Assembly: GCF_022760925.1 (NCBI RefSeq)
Contig: NZ_JAKTNT010000015.1
Location: 1-64,000, forward strand
Source of the DNA: Thermus hydrothermalis
GTDB lineage: Bacteria > Deinococcota > Deinococci > Deinococcales > Thermaceae
Direction of reading: 5' to 3'
Length of the DNA stretch: 64,000 nt
A program made the translations under genes and the position numbers. The number at the start of each line of letters is the position of its first letter. Position 1 is the stretch's first letter. Below the pieces are notes generated by a model. It saw only the letters and a program-made list of their open reading frames with translations, was not told the origin of the DNA and did no database searches. This document shows positions 16,898 through 25,665 of this stretch, one piece after another.

Positions 16898-18607
16898 ATG
16901 CGGGCGTGGATGGGGCTCCTTGCCCTCTTGGGGCTAGCCTTGGCCCAGTACGACCTGGTGGTTTACGGGGCCACCCCGCAAGGGGTAACGGCGGCGGTGG
17001 CCGCAGCCCAGGAGGGGCTCAAGGTGGCCTTGGTGGAGCCCGGCCGGGGCGTGGGGGGCGTCCTTACCCAGGGCTGGCTCGCCACCTTGGACCTGGCCAA
17101 GGATGGGGAAGGCCTTCTCCAAGGGGGGCTTTTCCGGAGGTTTTACCGCCTTGTGGGGGGCGAGGCTTCCTTTGACGTGAGACGGGCGGAGGAAGCCTTC
17201 CTTGCGATGCTTCGGGAGGCGGGGGTGGAGGTGCGCCTCGAGGAGCCCTTGGACGGCGTGGAGGTGGAGGAAGCGCGCCTTCTCGCCCTGAAGACGCCCA
17301 AAGCCGCCTACCAGGCCCCCTACTTCCTGGACGCCAGCGACACGGCGGAGCTGGCCTTCCGCGCCGGGGCCTCCTTCACCTTGGGCCGGGAGGACACGGG
17401 GCTAGACCGGCGCACCATGGCCGCCACCTTGGTTTTCCGCCTGGAAGGGGTGCCTTGGGGGGCGGTCTTCCTGGCCCTCAACTACGAGGGGCAGGTGCGG
17501 CGCACGGGGGCTGGGGCCTGGGGGCGGAGCGGCTGGGGCTTTGGCGAGCTGGTGCGGGGGTATACGCCCTCCGACCCTGGCCGTTACGCCTTAAGGGGCC
17601 TGAACCTGGCCCGGCAGGATGACGGGAGCCTCCTGGTGAACGCCCTTCTCCTTTTCGGCCTGGAAGGGCTAGACCCCGCGGATCTGGAACGCAGACGGCA
17701 GGAGGCGGCTTTGGAAGCGGAGCGGGTGGTGGCCTTTCTGCGGGAAAAGGACCCCTTGCTCTTCGGCACCGCCCGGCTTGCGGGGGTAGCCCCGGCCCTT
17801 TACCTGCGGGAAAGCCGCCACCTCAAGGCCCTTTACCGCCTGCGGGCGGAGGAGGTCCTCCTGGGCAAGGACTTTCCCGACGCCGTGGCCCTGGGCGGCT
17901 ACCCCCTGGACGGCCAGGCCTACTTTCCCGGGGAGACCCCCTACCTCCTAGGGACCCCGGCGCCCTATGGCGTCCCCTTCCGCACCCTCGTCCCCAGGGA
18001 GCTCGCCAACGTGCTGGTGGTTTCCCAGGCGGCGGGGTTTGACAGCGTGGCGGCCTTCTCCGCCCGGGTGGTTCCTTTGCAGATGGCCTTGGGGGAGGCG
18101 GCGGGGGTGGCGGTGGCCCTTCTACGGCTTGCCCCCCAGGCGGGGCTTATGCGGGTGCCCCTGGGGAGCTTCCAGGAGTTCGCCGCAAGCCCAAGCGCCC
18201 TCGAGGCCCTGCGCAAGCGGCTTTTGGAGCGGGGGGCCCGGCTTTCCTCCAAGGAGAAGGGCCGGGTGGAGGCGGAGGGAGGGGCTTACCGGGAGGCGGT
18301 GCGCCTTTTGCGGCGGGGGCTTTTCGCCGGGCCTTACTACCTCAAAGGGAGCCTGGGCCTTGGGGAGCCCATGTTGCTGGGCGACTTCCTGGCCAACCTG
18401 GAGCACTACTACCGGGCCAAGGGGCCCGAGGAGCGCCTGAGGGTGGTCCTCAAGGCCAGGGAGCTTTACCGGGAAGAGTTGCAAAAACCTATGCGACGCC
18501 CCCTTTTGAACGCCCTCCTCCAGGCCCTGGGAGAAGCCCCGGTCCCCGGGAAGGAACGGGTGAGCCGGGGCGAGGCGGCCCGGCTCCTCTTCCGCCTTCT
18601 GCCATAA
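16898..18607 (+). CDS. Exported FAD-dependent oxidoreductase with SLH-like tail
   Basis: A 569-residue protein with a signal peptide (MRAWMGLLALLGLALAQ) directly followed by a dinucleotide-binding fold YDLVVYGATPQGVTAAVAAA and a GGVLTQGW motif of the FAD_oxidored family. The body continues through DASDTAELAFRAGA and a second FAD-contact region NVLVVSQAAGFDSVAAF. The last ~130 residues are different: YLKGSLGLGEPMLLGDFLANL and VSRGEAARLLFRLLP look like S-layer-homology helices. I prefer the ATG at 16898 over 16874 because it begins the signal peptide cleanly. Substrate unknown. A cell-surface location is inferred. Confidence 0.78.
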   Translation: MRAWMGLLALLGLALAQYDLVVYGATPQGVTAAVAAAQEGLKVALVEPGRGVGGVLTQGWLATLDLAKDGEGLLQGGLFRRFYRLVGGEASFDVRRAEEAFLAMLREAGVEVRLEEPLDGVEVEEARLLALKTPKAAYQAPYFLDASDTAELAFRAGASFTLGREDTGLDRRTMAATLVFRLEGVPWGAVFLALNYEGQVRRTGAGAWGRSGWGFGELVRGYTPSDPGRYALRGLNLARQDDGSLLVNALLLFGLEGLDPADLERRRQEAALEAERVVAFLREKDPLLFGTARLAGVAPALYLRESRHLKALYRLRAEEVLLGKDFPDAVALGGYPLDGQAYFPGETPYLLGTPAPYGVPFRTLVPRELANVLVVSQAAGFDSVAAFSARVVPLQMALGEAAGVAVALLRLAPQAGLMRVPLGSFQEFAASPSALEALRKRLLERGARLSSKEKGRVEAEGGAYREAVRLLRRGLFAGPYYLKGSLGLGEPMLLGDFLANLEHYYRAKGPEERLRVVLKARELYREELQKPMRRPLLNALLQALGEAPVPGKERVSRGEAARLLFRLLP

Positions 18608-18616
18608 TGGCCTAGG

Positions 18617-19111
18617 GTGCTTGCGGTCCTGCTCCTTCCCGAGTTCTCCGAGCTGGAGGCCGCCCTTGGCCTCGAGGCGGCCCGCCGTCTAGAGATCCCC
18701 GCCTACACCGTGGCCAAGGGCAGGAAGGGGACGCCTGGGCTTGCGGGGTCCGTTTGGACCCCTACCTACGCTTTCCCGGCGGCCCCAAAGCCCAAGGCCC
18801 TCCTCATCCCCGGGGCTAGGAGGCCTAAGCGGGTAGCCGGGGACCCCGCTTGGCTGGCCTTCTTGGAAGAGGTGTGGGGGGATTTGGAAGCTGTCTTCGT
18901 GGGCTTCAACGCCCACCTCTTTTTGGCGGAGGCGGGAAGGCTTCCCCTGGAGGTGGCGGCGGGGGGAGAGGTGGCCCAGGACCTGGCGCGGATGGGCTAT
19001 CGGGTGCGGGAGGGGGTTTTCTGGAAGGTGGACAGGGTCTATTCCTCCCAGGGGGGGCTCGCCCTCCTTCCGGCCATAGAAGACTGGGCTCAGAAAGCGG
19101 TTGTGCTTTAA
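18617..19111 (+). CDS. DJ-1/PfpI-like protein lacking the nucleophile
   Basis: A 164-residue protein with the DJ-1/PfpI outline: an N-terminal VLLLPEFSELEAALGLEAARR, a middle KALLIPGA, and a nucleophile-elbow region VFVGFNAHLFLAEAGRLP. In the family the elbow normally has a cysteine where Phe (GFN) stands here. The catalytic residue therefore seems lost, suggesting a binding or regulatory role. Start is GTG, nine bases after the oxidoreductase stop, so the two are probably co-transcribed. Function is not assigned. Confidence 0.6.
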   Translation: MLAVLLLPEFSELEAALGLEAARRLEIPAYTVAKGRKGTPGLAGSVWTPTYAFPAAPKPKALLIPGARRPKRVAGDPAWLAFLEEVWGDLEAVFVGFNAHLFLAEAGRLPLEVAAGGEVAQDLARMGYRVREGVFWKVDRVYSSQGGLALLPAIEDWAQKAVVL

Positions 19112-19130
19112 GTTTGAACTGGAGTACACT
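19101..19130 (+). promoter_or_regulatory. tetR promoter, leaderless type
   Basis: TTGTGC (19101-19106) and TACACT (19125-19130) are spaced by 18 bases, and the -10 ends six bases before the tetR ATG. The -35 lies within the last codons of the upstream gene. Confidence 0.6.
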
Positions 19131-19136
19131 AAACCC

Positions 19137-19754
19137 ATGTCCGTCCGGGAATACCAAAAGAAGCGCCGCCGGGACCGCATCTTCCAGGCGGCCATGAAGC
19201 TTTTCCGCGAGCGGGGCTTCCAGGAAACCACCGCCACGGACATCGCCAAGGCGGCCCACGTTTCCCGGGGCACCTTCTTCAACTACTTCCCCTACAAGGA
19301 GGCGGTGTTGCTGGAGTACGGCGCGCAGCTTTTGGAATACGCCAAAGCAGAGGTGCGCCGCTACCTTTCCCAGGGCATGGATCCTCTGGAGGTGCTTTAT
19401 CAGCTCTTCAACGAGCTTGCCCGGTACACCAAGGAGGAAAAGGGGCTCCTGTTGCCCCTTCTTTACGAGCTTCTCAATCCGGACCCCGTACGGGCCAGGG
19501 CGGCTTTTGAGGCGCTTCCTTTAGGGGATCTTATCGCCGAGGTGTTGCGCCCTTTGCAGGAAAAGGGGGTTGTGCGGCGGGACCTTTCTCTGGAGCGAAT
19601 GGGGCGGACCCTGGCTGACCTGTACTTCCTTGCCGCCTTGCGGTGGGCTGCCTATACGCCGCATCGCGATTTGACCGTGGAGTTGGAGCGGTCGCTGCGC
19701 TTGGCTTTAGAGGGAATCCTTACCCGTCAGGGTGTCCCGGCTGCGGAGGCCTAG
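19137..19754 (+). CDS. TetR family transcriptional regulator
   Basis: A 205-residue repressor-type protein. The N-terminal helix-turn-helix is RIFQAAMKLFRERGFQETTATDIAKAAHVSRGTFFNYFPYKEAV, a clear TetR signature (reported here as its position, residues 11-54, ending NYFPYKEAV). The C-terminal ligand domain is helical and of unknown specificity. ATG 19137 was chosen because a -10 TACACT lies six bases before it and the conserved region begins just after. Base composition is slightly less GC-rich than its neighbours. It is six bases from trmD, so it may be co-transcribed with it. Confidence 0.9.
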   Translation: MSVREYQKKRRRDRIFQAAMKLFRERGFQETTATDIAKAAHVSRGTFFNYFPYKEAVLLEYGAQLLEYAKAEVRRYLSQGMDPLEVLYQLFNELARYTKEEKGLLLPLLYELLNPDPVRARAAFEALPLGDLIAEVLRPLQEKGVVRRDLSLERMGRTLADLYFLAALRWAAYTPHRDLTVELERSLRLALEGILTRQGVPAAEA

Positions 19755-19760
19755 GGCGCG

Positions 19761-20480
19761 ATGCGCTACACCTTCCTGACCCTTTTCCCCGATTTGTTGC
19801 GGCCATGGTTTCGGGAGTCTCTTATCGGCAAGGCGTTAGGGCGAGGACTTTTGCAGGTGGAGGTGGTGGACCTGCGGGCCTTCGGCCTGGGGCGTCACCG
19901 GAGCGTGGACGACACCCCCTATGGGGGCGGGGCCGGGATGGTGATCCGGCCCGACGTGGCTGTGGCCGCCATTGAGTCCGTCCTGCCCGCGGACGAGGTC
20001 ATCCTCCTCACGCCGGCGGGGGAGCCCTTTACCCAGGAGGTGGCGGAGGAGCTGGCCCATAAGTCCCACCTGGTCCTCCTCTCGGGCCGCTACGAGGGGT
20101 TTGACGCCCGGGTGGAGGCCTTCGTCACCCGGACGCTCTCCATCGGGGACTACGTCCTCATGGGGGGGGAGGTGGCGGCCTTGGCGGTGCTGGAGGCCAC
20201 GGCCCGCCTCCTTCCGGGGGTCATCGGCGACCCGGAGAGCCACCGGGAGGACTCCTTCGTGCGGGGGCTTCTGGACTACCCTCATTACACGCGCCCCCCC
20301 GAGTTCCGGGGGTTAAGGGTGCCGGAGGTCCTCCTCACGGGCCACCACCAGGAGGTGGAAAGGTGGCGCCGGCGGGAGGCCCTAAAGCGCACCCTGCTCC
20401 TTAGGCCGGAGCTCTTGCGGCGGGCGAGGCTTGGGGCCCTCGAGGCCACCTGGCTTGCGGAACTGGACCGGGAGGAATAG
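19761..20480 (+). CDS. trmD: tRNA (guanine37-N1)-methyltransferase
   Basis: A 239-residue SPOUT methyltransferase that makes m1G37 in tRNAs reading codons starting with C, preventing frameshifting. Visible motifs are [17 protein letters not shown], the AdoMet-knot segment [27 protein letters not shown] and [11 protein letters not shown]. Length is typical. It is followed by rplS as in many bacteria, but rpsP and rimM, the usual upstream genes, are not here; a tetR gene takes their place. Confidence 0.97.
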   Translation: MRYTFLTLFPDLLRPWFRESLIGKALGRGLLQVEVVDLRAFGLGRHRSVDDTPYGGGAGMVIRPDVAVAAIESVLPADEVILLTPAGEPFTQEVAEELAHKSHLVLLSGRYEGFDARVEAFVTRTLSIGDYVLMGGEVAALAVLEATARLLPGVIGDPESHREDSFVRGLLDYPHYTRPPEFRGLRVPEVLLTGHHQEVERWRRREALKRTLLLRPELLRRARLGALEATWLAELDREE

Positions 20481-20483
20481 ACT

Positions 20484-20520
20484 AGAGGCTGTTGCCCACG
20501 AACCCTTGAAGGGTTCCTCT
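20484..20520 (+). promoter_or_regulatory. Hairpin in the trmD-rplS spacer (possible rplS leader control)
   Basis: A 7-bp stem GAACCCT/AGGGTTC (20500-20516, loop TGA) is enclosed by AGAG/CTCT (20484-20487 and 20517-20520). It ends just before the ribosome binding site GGAGG of rplS. It has no T-run and so is not a normal terminator. An autoregulatory L19 leader is possible. Confidence 0.45.
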
Positions 20521-20536
20521 GGGACGGAGGCCGAGC

Positions 20537-20965
20537 ATGAACCGAGGAGCGCTTCTTAAGGTGGTGGAATCCCGTTACACCCGCACCGACCTGCCCGAGT
20601 TCCGGCCGGGCGACACCGTGCGGGTGGCCTACCGGGTGAAGGAAGGCAACCGCACCCGCATCCAGAACTTTGAGGGCATCGTCATCAAGGTTAAGCGGAA
20701 CGGGTACAACTCCAGCTTCACCGTGCGCAAGGTGAGCTATGGGGTGGGGGTGGAGCGCATCTTCCCCATGAACTCCCCCCTGATTGACAAGGTGGAGATC
20801 GTGCAGCGGGGCCGGGCCCGGCGGGCCAAGCTCTACTTCATCCGGGAGCTCTCCGAAAGGGAGATCCGCCGCAAGCTCCGGGCCGACCGCAAGCGCATCG
20901 GCCAGGACCAGGAGCGGGCCAAGGCGGCGGCCCAGGCCGAGGCCCAGGGCGGGGCAGAGGAGTAA
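20537..20965 (+). CDS. rplS: 50S ribosomal protein L19
   Basis: A 142-residue large-subunit protein sitting at the subunit interface. The family segments [32 protein letters not shown] and [16 protein letters not shown] are present. The C-terminal tail from about residue 115 is long, charged and Ala/Gln/Glu-rich compared with the usual ~115-residue L19, as known in Thermus. It is followed by a strong terminator hairpin. Confidence 0.98.
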   Translation: MNRGALLKVVESRYTRTDLPEFRPGDTVRVAYRVKEGNRTRIQNFEGIVIKVKRNGYNSSFTVRKVSYGVGVERIFPMNSPLIDKVEIVQRGRARRAKLYFIRELSEREIRRKLRADRKRIGQDQERAKAAAQAEAQGGAEE

Positions 20966-20980
20966 GGGGGTCTTCCGCCG

Positions 20981-21008
20981 GGGGGCGGCTATGCCGCCCC
21001 CTTTCACT
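20981..21008 (+). terminator. Terminator after rplS
   Basis: A perfect 9-bp stem GGGGGCGGC/GCCGCCCCC (20981-20989, 20993-21001, loop TAT) followed by TTTCACTT. It lies between the convergent rplS and response-regulator genes. Confidence 0.8.
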
Positions 21009-21582
21009 TCAAAAAGCCCAGGGCCCTTGCCCGCTCCAGCGCCTCTACCCGGTTTTTGGCCAAGAGCTTGCCGTAAAGGCTTTCTAGGTGGTCCTTGACC
21101 GTGTCGGGGGAGAGTCCGAGGAGGCGGGCCATCTCCTTCACGGATAGCCCTTGGGCCAGGAGGTGGAGCACCTCCCGTTCCCGGGGCGTGAGGGGGGGGA
21201 GGTCCGGGGGGGTTAGCTTTTCCTCGCCCCGCGCCACCTTGAGGAGGCGGTGTTTCAGTTCGGGGGCGGAAAGCTCCTTGGAGAAGTAGGCGTCGGCCCC
21301 CGCCCGCCAGGCCTCCTGGACCAAGGCGGGCTCCTGGTAGGTGGTGAGGAGGGCGAGAAGGCCCCGGTAGCCCTTCGCCCGAAGCTGTCTCACCACCTCC
21401 AGGCCGTCCAGGCCGGGAAGCCTCAGGTCCAGGAGCGCCGCGTCCGGGTTTAGGGCCAGGGTCTTTTCCAGGGCCTCCAGGCCGTCCTGAGCCTCGCCCA
21501 CCACCTCGAGGCCCTGCGCCTCGAGGCCTGCCCTCAGGCCCAGGCGGAAGAGGGGGTGGTCGTCGGCGATGAGGAGGCGCAC
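21004..21582 (-). CDS. NarL/FixJ-type response regulator
   Basis: A 192-residue regulator with a receiver domain (residues 1-115: [20 protein letters not shown], Lys in YFSKELS) and a LuxR-type helix-turn-helix (about 130-185: [28 protein letters not shown] region, ending [14 protein letters not shown]). No histidine kinase lies next to it, so it is an orphan here. It starts with GTG and has AAGG just upstream. Its promoter region overlaps that of the divergent L-serine dehydratase gene, which it might regulate; this is only inferred from position. Confidence 0.9.
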   Translation of the reverse strand: MRLLIADDHPLFRLGLRAGLEAQGLEVVGEAQDGLEALEKTLALNPDAALLDLRLPGLDGLEVVRQLRAKGYRGLLALLTTYQEPALVQEAWRAGADAYFSKELSAPELKHRLLKVARGEEKLTPPDLPPLTPREREVLHLLAQGLSVKEMARLLGLSPDTVKDHLESLYGKLLAKNRVEALERARALGFLK

Positions 21583-21593
21583 GTTCCTTAAAG

Positions 21594-21601
21594 ACTATAC
21601 T
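21594..21601. promoter_or_regulatory. Shared palindromic -10 for divergent genes
   Basis: The sequence ACTATACT reads as TATACT on the plus strand (21596-21601, six bases before the sdaAA ATG) and as TATAGT on the minus strand (21594-21599, eleven bases before the regulator GTG). The two -10 hexamers overlap by four bases. Confidence 0.6.
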
Positions 21602-21607
21602 GGACGC

Positions 21608-22465
21608 ATGGCCCTCACGCTTAACCGCCTGGCGGAGCTTTCCGGCCGGGCTTCGGAACACGTCCTTAAGGAGGAAGTGGAGGAAACGGGCCTAGCCCCC
21701 GAGGCCATTTTGGCCAAACTGGCGGAGCGCCTTAGCGTCATGCGGGACTCCATTCGCCGGGGCCTGGCCTCGGACGCCCCCAGCGTGGCAGGGATGGTGG
21801 GGAAAAACGCCAAGACGCTTTGGGAAGCGGAAGACCCCCTAAAGGACCCTCTCTTGAAGCGGGTCCAGGCCTACGCCATGGCGGTGAACGAGGAGAACGC
21901 CCGCATGGGGCGCATCGTGGCCGCCCCCACGGCGGGGAGCGCCGGCACCCTGCCCGGGGCCCTTTTGGGGGTGGCGGACCACCTGGGCATTCCCGACGAG
22001 AAGCTCCTCATGCCCCTGGTCCTGGCGGCCGGGGTGGCCAAGATGATCAGCCGGGTCATCCACATCGCCGGGGCGAGCGGGGGGTGCCAGGCGGAGATCG
22101 GTGCTTCCGCCGCCATGGCCGCCGCCGCCGTGACGGAACTCCTTGGGGGAAGCCCCGAGGCCTCGGCCCACGCCGCCGCCCTGGCCCTTCAGAACACCCT
22201 GGGCCTCGTCTGTGACCCCGTGGGGGGGTTCGTGGAGGTGCCCTGCGTGATGCGGAACGGCTTCTACGCCGTGCACGCCGTGAGCGCTGCCTCCATGGCC
22301 CTGGCGGGGATAAGGAGCGTCATCCCCCCGGACGAGGTGGTCTTGGCCATGGCAGGGATTGGCCGCCTCCTCCCTCTGGAGCTCAAGGAAACGGGCCTTG
22401 GCGGCCTGGCCGATACCCCCACGGGGCGCAAACTGGCCGAAGAGGCCCTCAAGAAAGCCCCCTAG
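21608..22465 (+). CDS. sdaAA: L-serine dehydratase, iron-sulfur-dependent, alpha subunit
   Basis: A 285-residue alpha chain that with a beta chain converts L-serine to pyruvate and ammonia using an oxygen-labile [4Fe-4S] cluster. Cysteines in [23 protein letters not shown] and [10 protein letters not shown] are the family ligands. [13 protein letters not shown] is the substrate-binding region. The beta-subunit gene is not adjacent. ATG 21608 is used because a TATACT lies six bases before it, indicating a leaderless message. It converges with the downstream dehydrogenase gene with a 4-bp overlap. Confidence 0.93.
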   Translation: MALTLNRLAELSGRASEHVLKEEVEETGLAPEAILAKLAERLSVMRDSIRRGLASDAPSVAGMVGKNAKTLWEAEDPLKDPLLKRVQAYAMAVNEENARMGRIVAAPTAGSAGTLPGALLGVADHLGIPDEKLLMPLVLAAGVAKMISRVIHIAGASGGCQAEIGASAAMAAAAVTELLGGSPEASAHAAALALQNTLGLVCDPVGGFVEVPCVMRNGFYAVHAVSAASMALAGIRSVIPPDEVVLAMAGIGRLLPLELKETGLGGLADTPTGRKLAEEALKKAP

Positions 22466-23217
22466 CGGGCGGTCCAGCCCAGGTCAATGGGGAAGACCGC
22501 CCCTGTGATGGCCCCCGCTTTCTCCGAGGCCAGGTAGAGGGCCAAGGCCGCCACCTCCTCGGGCTCAATGAGGCGCTTGATGGCGGCCTGGGCCAGGAAG
22601 ACCCGCTCCACCACCTCCGCCTCCGGTATGCCCAAGGTCCGCGCCTGGTCGGCCACCTGGTTTTCCACCAAGGGGGTGCGCACGTAGGCCGGGGCGATGG
22701 CGTTTGCCGTGACCCCATAGGGCCCGGCCTCCAAGGCCACCGTCTTGGTGAGGCCGATAAGCCCGTGCTTGGCGGCGATGTAGGCGGATTTGTAGGGGCT
22801 TGCCACCAGGCCGTGGACGCTGGCGATGTTGAGGATGCGGCCATACCCTCGCTCCTTCATGCCCGGCAGAAGGGCCTGGATGAGCTGGAAGGGGGCGGTG
22901 AGCATCACCTGGAGCATCCTCTGCCAGGTTTCCAGGGGGAAGGCCTCCACGGGGTCTATGTGTTGGAAGCCGGCGTTGTTCACCAGGATGTCGGCGCCGA
23001 AGCGGGCCGCCTCCCGCCCCAGGGCGGCCACCTGTTGGGGATCCGCCAGGTCGGCCTGGAGGTAGACCCCGCCTAGCTCCTCTGCGAGGGCGCTTGCATC
23101 CCTTACGTCGTGGACCAGGACCTTGGCCCCTTCCCGGGCGAAGGCCTCGGCGATGGCGCGCCCGATGCCGCTGGCGGCGCCCGTGACGAGGACCGTCTTG
23201 CCTGCGAAGCTATCCAT
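22462..23217 (-). CDS. Short-chain dehydrogenase, 3-hydroxybutyrate dehydrogenase-like
   Basis: A 251-residue classical SDR. The cofactor motif is TGAASGIG, followed by LVNNAG (residues ~84-89) and the catalytic Ser/Tyr/Lys set with NIASVHG and YIAAKHG (YxxxK is YIAAK). The motifs [14 protein letters not shown] and [18 protein letters not shown] closely match bacterial D-3-hydroxybutyrate dehydrogenases, which convert 3-hydroxybutyrate to acetoacetate. Start ATG 23217 has GAGGAG just upstream; the longer frame has no support. Monocistronic by context. Confidence 0.85.
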   Translation of the reverse strand: MDSFAGKTVLVTGAASGIGRAIAEAFAREGAKVLVHDVRDASALAEELGGVYLQADLADPQQVAALGREAARFGADILVNNAGFQHIDPVEAFPLETWQRMLQVMLTAPFQLIQALLPGMKERGYGRILNIASVHGLVASPYKSAYIAAKHGLIGLTKTVALEAGPYGVTANAIAPAYVRTPLVENQVADQARTLGIPEAEVVERVFLAQAAIKRLIEPEEVAALALYLASEKAGAITGAVFPIDLGWTAR

Positions 23218-23300
23218 CTCCTCGTTGCCTCCTTGGGCTATCCTACATCGGGTAGACCGCGCGTATCCGGAAGCGCCTCGTGCAAGGGGTTTCCCCCTTG

Positions 23301-23333
23301 GCAAAGGGAACCCGGGCCCACACGGGGCCCGGG
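23301..23333 (-). terminator. Terminator downstream of secDF
   Basis: A 9-bp stem CCCGGGCCC/GGGCCCGGG (23311-23319, 23325-23333) followed on the minus strand by TTCCCTTTGCC. A second stem CAAGGGG/CCCCTTG at 23283-23300 follows it and may reinforce termination. Confidence 0.65.
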
Positions 23334-23349
23334 CGAAAGCGCTTGGGGT

Positions 23350-25557
23350 TTAGGCCGCCTTCTTCGCCTCCTTCCGCCTAAGGTTCTTCCAGAACACCAC
23401 CAGGGCGCTCACCACGTAGATGGAGCTATAGGTGCCCACGAAGATGCCCACGAAGATGGCCAGGGCGAAGTCCCGGAGGACGCTTCCTCCCAGGAAGAGG
23501 AGGGCCAGGATGGGGAGGAGGGTGGTGAGGCTCGTCATGAGGGTGCGGGAGAGGGTCTGGTTGATGGAGCGGTTCACCAGTTCGGCGTACGGCAAGCCCC
23601 TAAGGAGCTTCTGGTTTTCCCGTATCCGGTCGGAAACCACGATGGAGTCGTTGATGGAGTAGCCCACCACGGTGAGGAGGGCGGCGATGGTGGGGATGGA
23701 GAACTCCAGGTTGAGAAGGCTATACATCCCCGCCACGATGGCCACGTCGTGGGCCACGGCCAAGACGCTCGCCACCCCGAAGGTCCAGTCAAAGCGGAAG
23801 GCCACGTAGAGGAGGATGAGCCCCAGGCCCACCAGCACCGCCATGACCGCATCCCGGCGGAGCTCCGAGCCGATGGCTGGGCCCACGGTCTCCGAGGTGA
23901 GGACCGTGGCCTTGAGCTCCGTTTCCAGGAGCCTTTCCAGTTCCAGGCGCTTCTCGTCGGGGAGAGGGGGGAGCTTGACGGAAAACTCCTTGTGGTCCGC
24001 CACGGGGGCCTGGACCTCGGTGATCACCGCTTCTTTAGCGGGGAAGCCCCTTTCTTCCAGGAAGCGCCTTAGGGCGTCCACGCTCGTCCCGGGAGCGGTG
24101 CGCAGGGTGTAGGCGGTGCCCCCCGTGAAGTCAATGGAGTAGTTGAAGCCCTTGGTGAAGACCACCCCCGCCGCAAAGACGGCCAGGAGCAGGGTGGCCA
24201 CGGTGATGTACCGGGCAGGGCCCATGAAGTTGAAGCGGGGGTCCACGAGCCACATGGGGGGGCGGATTTCCCGGCGTTCCGCCAGGCGTTCCAGGAGGTA
24301 GCGGCTAAAGACCAGGTTGGAGAAGACGCTCGCCACCACCCCGATGGCCAGGACCACGGCGAAGCCCCGCACGGGCCCCGTGGCGTACTGGTAAAGGGCC
24401 GCCGCCGCCAGGAGGTGGGCGGCGTTCACGTCCAGGATGGTGAGGGTGGAGTGTTTGAAGCCCTCGGGGATGGCCTGGCGGAACCGTTTCCCGGCCCGTA
24501 GCTCCTCCTTGATGCGCTCAAAGGAGAGGACGTTCCCGTCCACCGCCGCCCCCAGGGTGAGGACCAGGCCGGCGATGCCGGGGAGGGTCAGGGTGGCCCC
24601 GAGTCCCGAGAGGAGGCCGAGGATAAGGGCGGAGGTGTAGAGGAGGCCCAAGGAGGCCACCAGGCCGAGGCTTGTCCCGTAGTAGGCGAAGATGAGGAGG
24701 AAGATGGCGAGCGTTCCGATAAGGGCCGAGCGGATGCCCGCCTGGATGGCGTCTTGGCCCAGGGTGGGGCCGATGGCCCGGATCTCCGCCACCTTGAGGG
24801 GCACGGGCAGGGCCCCTGAGCGCAGGACCAGGGCGATCTCGCTGGCCTCCTCGAGGCCGGAAAGGCCCTCAATCACCGCCTGCCCTCCGGTGATGGCCTG
24901 GCGGATTACGGGGGCGGTGTAGACCTTGCCGTCCAGGACGATGGCGAGCTGCTTGCCCACGTTGGCCCGGGTCACCTCCTCAAACTTCTTCGCCCCTTCC
25001 GGGGTGAAGGTGAGGGCCACCTGGGGGCGGCCAAACTGGTCAAAGACCGCCCGGGCGTCCGCCAGGTCCGCTCCCGTCAAAAGGGGTGGGCCTAGGTCCT
25101 CGGGCTTGATGAGGTCCTTTTCCAAATCTTCCCGCTTGAGCCGCGGGTTTTCCCTAAGGGCCTGGTTGATCTGGGCCACGGTGGTGCCGGTGGCCCCTTC
25201 CTTGAGGATGCGGAACTCCAGCACCGCTCGCTGGCCGATGAGCTTGAGCGCCCGGTCCTGGTCCGCCTGGGAGAGCCCGGGCAGCTCCACCACGATGCGC
25301 TTCTGGCCCTGGATCTGGATGAGGGGTTCCGCCACCCCCAGGGCGTTGATGCGGTTTTCCAGAACGGTGCGGGCCTTTTCCAGGTCATCGGGGGTGGGGT
25401 TCTCCACATCCGCTTCCAGGACGATGCGCAAGCCCCCTTTGAGGTCCAGACCTAGCTTGATCTTGGGTTCGCTTGGGGCCCAAGGCTTCCAGACGAAGAG
25501 CAAGGAAAGGAGAAAGAGGGATAGGAGGAAAAGTCCGTTAAGTAGCTTGCGGTTCAT
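23350..25557 (-). CDS. secDF: Protein translocase subunit SecDF (fused)
   Basis: A 735-residue membrane protein that uses the proton gradient to pull secreted proteins through SecYEG. SecD and SecF are one chain, as in T. thermophilus where the structure is known, with 12 helices and two large external domains. Seen are LGLDLKGGLRIVLEADVEN-like P1 start, GAAVDGNVLSFERIKEE (conserved Asp of helix 4) and VGYSINDSIVVSDRIRE (conserved Asp and Arg of the SecF half). ATG 25557 follows AAAGGAG; an upstream in-frame GTG/ATG at 25581 lacks support. Confidence 0.97.
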   Translation of the reverse strand: MNRKLLNGLFLLSLFLLSLLFVWKPWAPSEPKIKLGLDLKGGLRIVLEADVENPTPDDLEKARTVLENRINALGVAEPLIQIQGQKRIVVELPGLSQADQDRALKLIGQRAVLEFRILKEGATGTTVAQINQALRENPRLKREDLEKDLIKPEDLGPPLLTGADLADARAVFDQFGRPQVALTFTPEGAKKFEEVTRANVGKQLAIVLDGKVYTAPVIRQAITGGQAVIEGLSGLEEASEIALVLRSGALPVPLKVAEIRAIGPTLGQDAIQAGIRSALIGTLAIFLLIFAYYGTSLGLVASLGLLYTSALILGLLSGLGATLTLPGIAGLVLTLGAAVDGNVLSFERIKEELRAGKRFRQAIPEGFKHSTLTILDVNAAHLLAAAALYQYATGPVRGFAVVLAIGVVASVFSNLVFSRYLLERLAERREIRPPMWLVDPRFNFMGPARYITVATLLLAVFAAGVVFTKGFNYSIDFTGGTAYTLRTAPGTSVDALRRFLEERGFPAKEAVITEVQAPVADHKEFSVKLPPLPDEKRLELERLLETELKATVLTSETVGPAIGSELRRDAVMAVLVGLGLILLYVAFRFDWTFGVASVLAVAHDVAIVAGMYSLLNLEFSIPTIAALLTVVGYSINDSIVVSDRIRENQKLLRGLPYAELVNRSINQTLSRTLMTSLTTLLPILALLFLGGSVLRDFALAIFVGIFVGTYSSIYVVSALVVFWKNLRRKEAKKAA

Positions 25558-25620
25558 GCCCACTCCTTTGGCATACGTCAAGGCTCCTATAGCCGGGGGA
25601 AGGCCGGAAGACCCCCTAGG

Positions 25621-25650
25621 CTTGGCGCCCCCTTCCCGTAAGGCGCCAAG
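25621..25650. other. Strong inverted repeat between the small exported gene and secDF
   Basis: CTTGGCGCC (25621-25629) and GGCGCCAAG (25642-25650) form a 9-bp stem. There is no T-run on either strand, so it may be a processing or stabilising structure rather than a terminator. Confidence 0.4.
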
Positions 25651-25665
25651 GGCGGGGGGAGGGCC

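Noticed and set aside
20285-21661. A 458-residue minus-strand frame across rplS and the response regulator
   Set aside because: It overlaps rplS on the opposite strand and the regulator gene in another frame, both of which have clear family motifs; its own sequence is low-complexity Pro/Gly/Arg.
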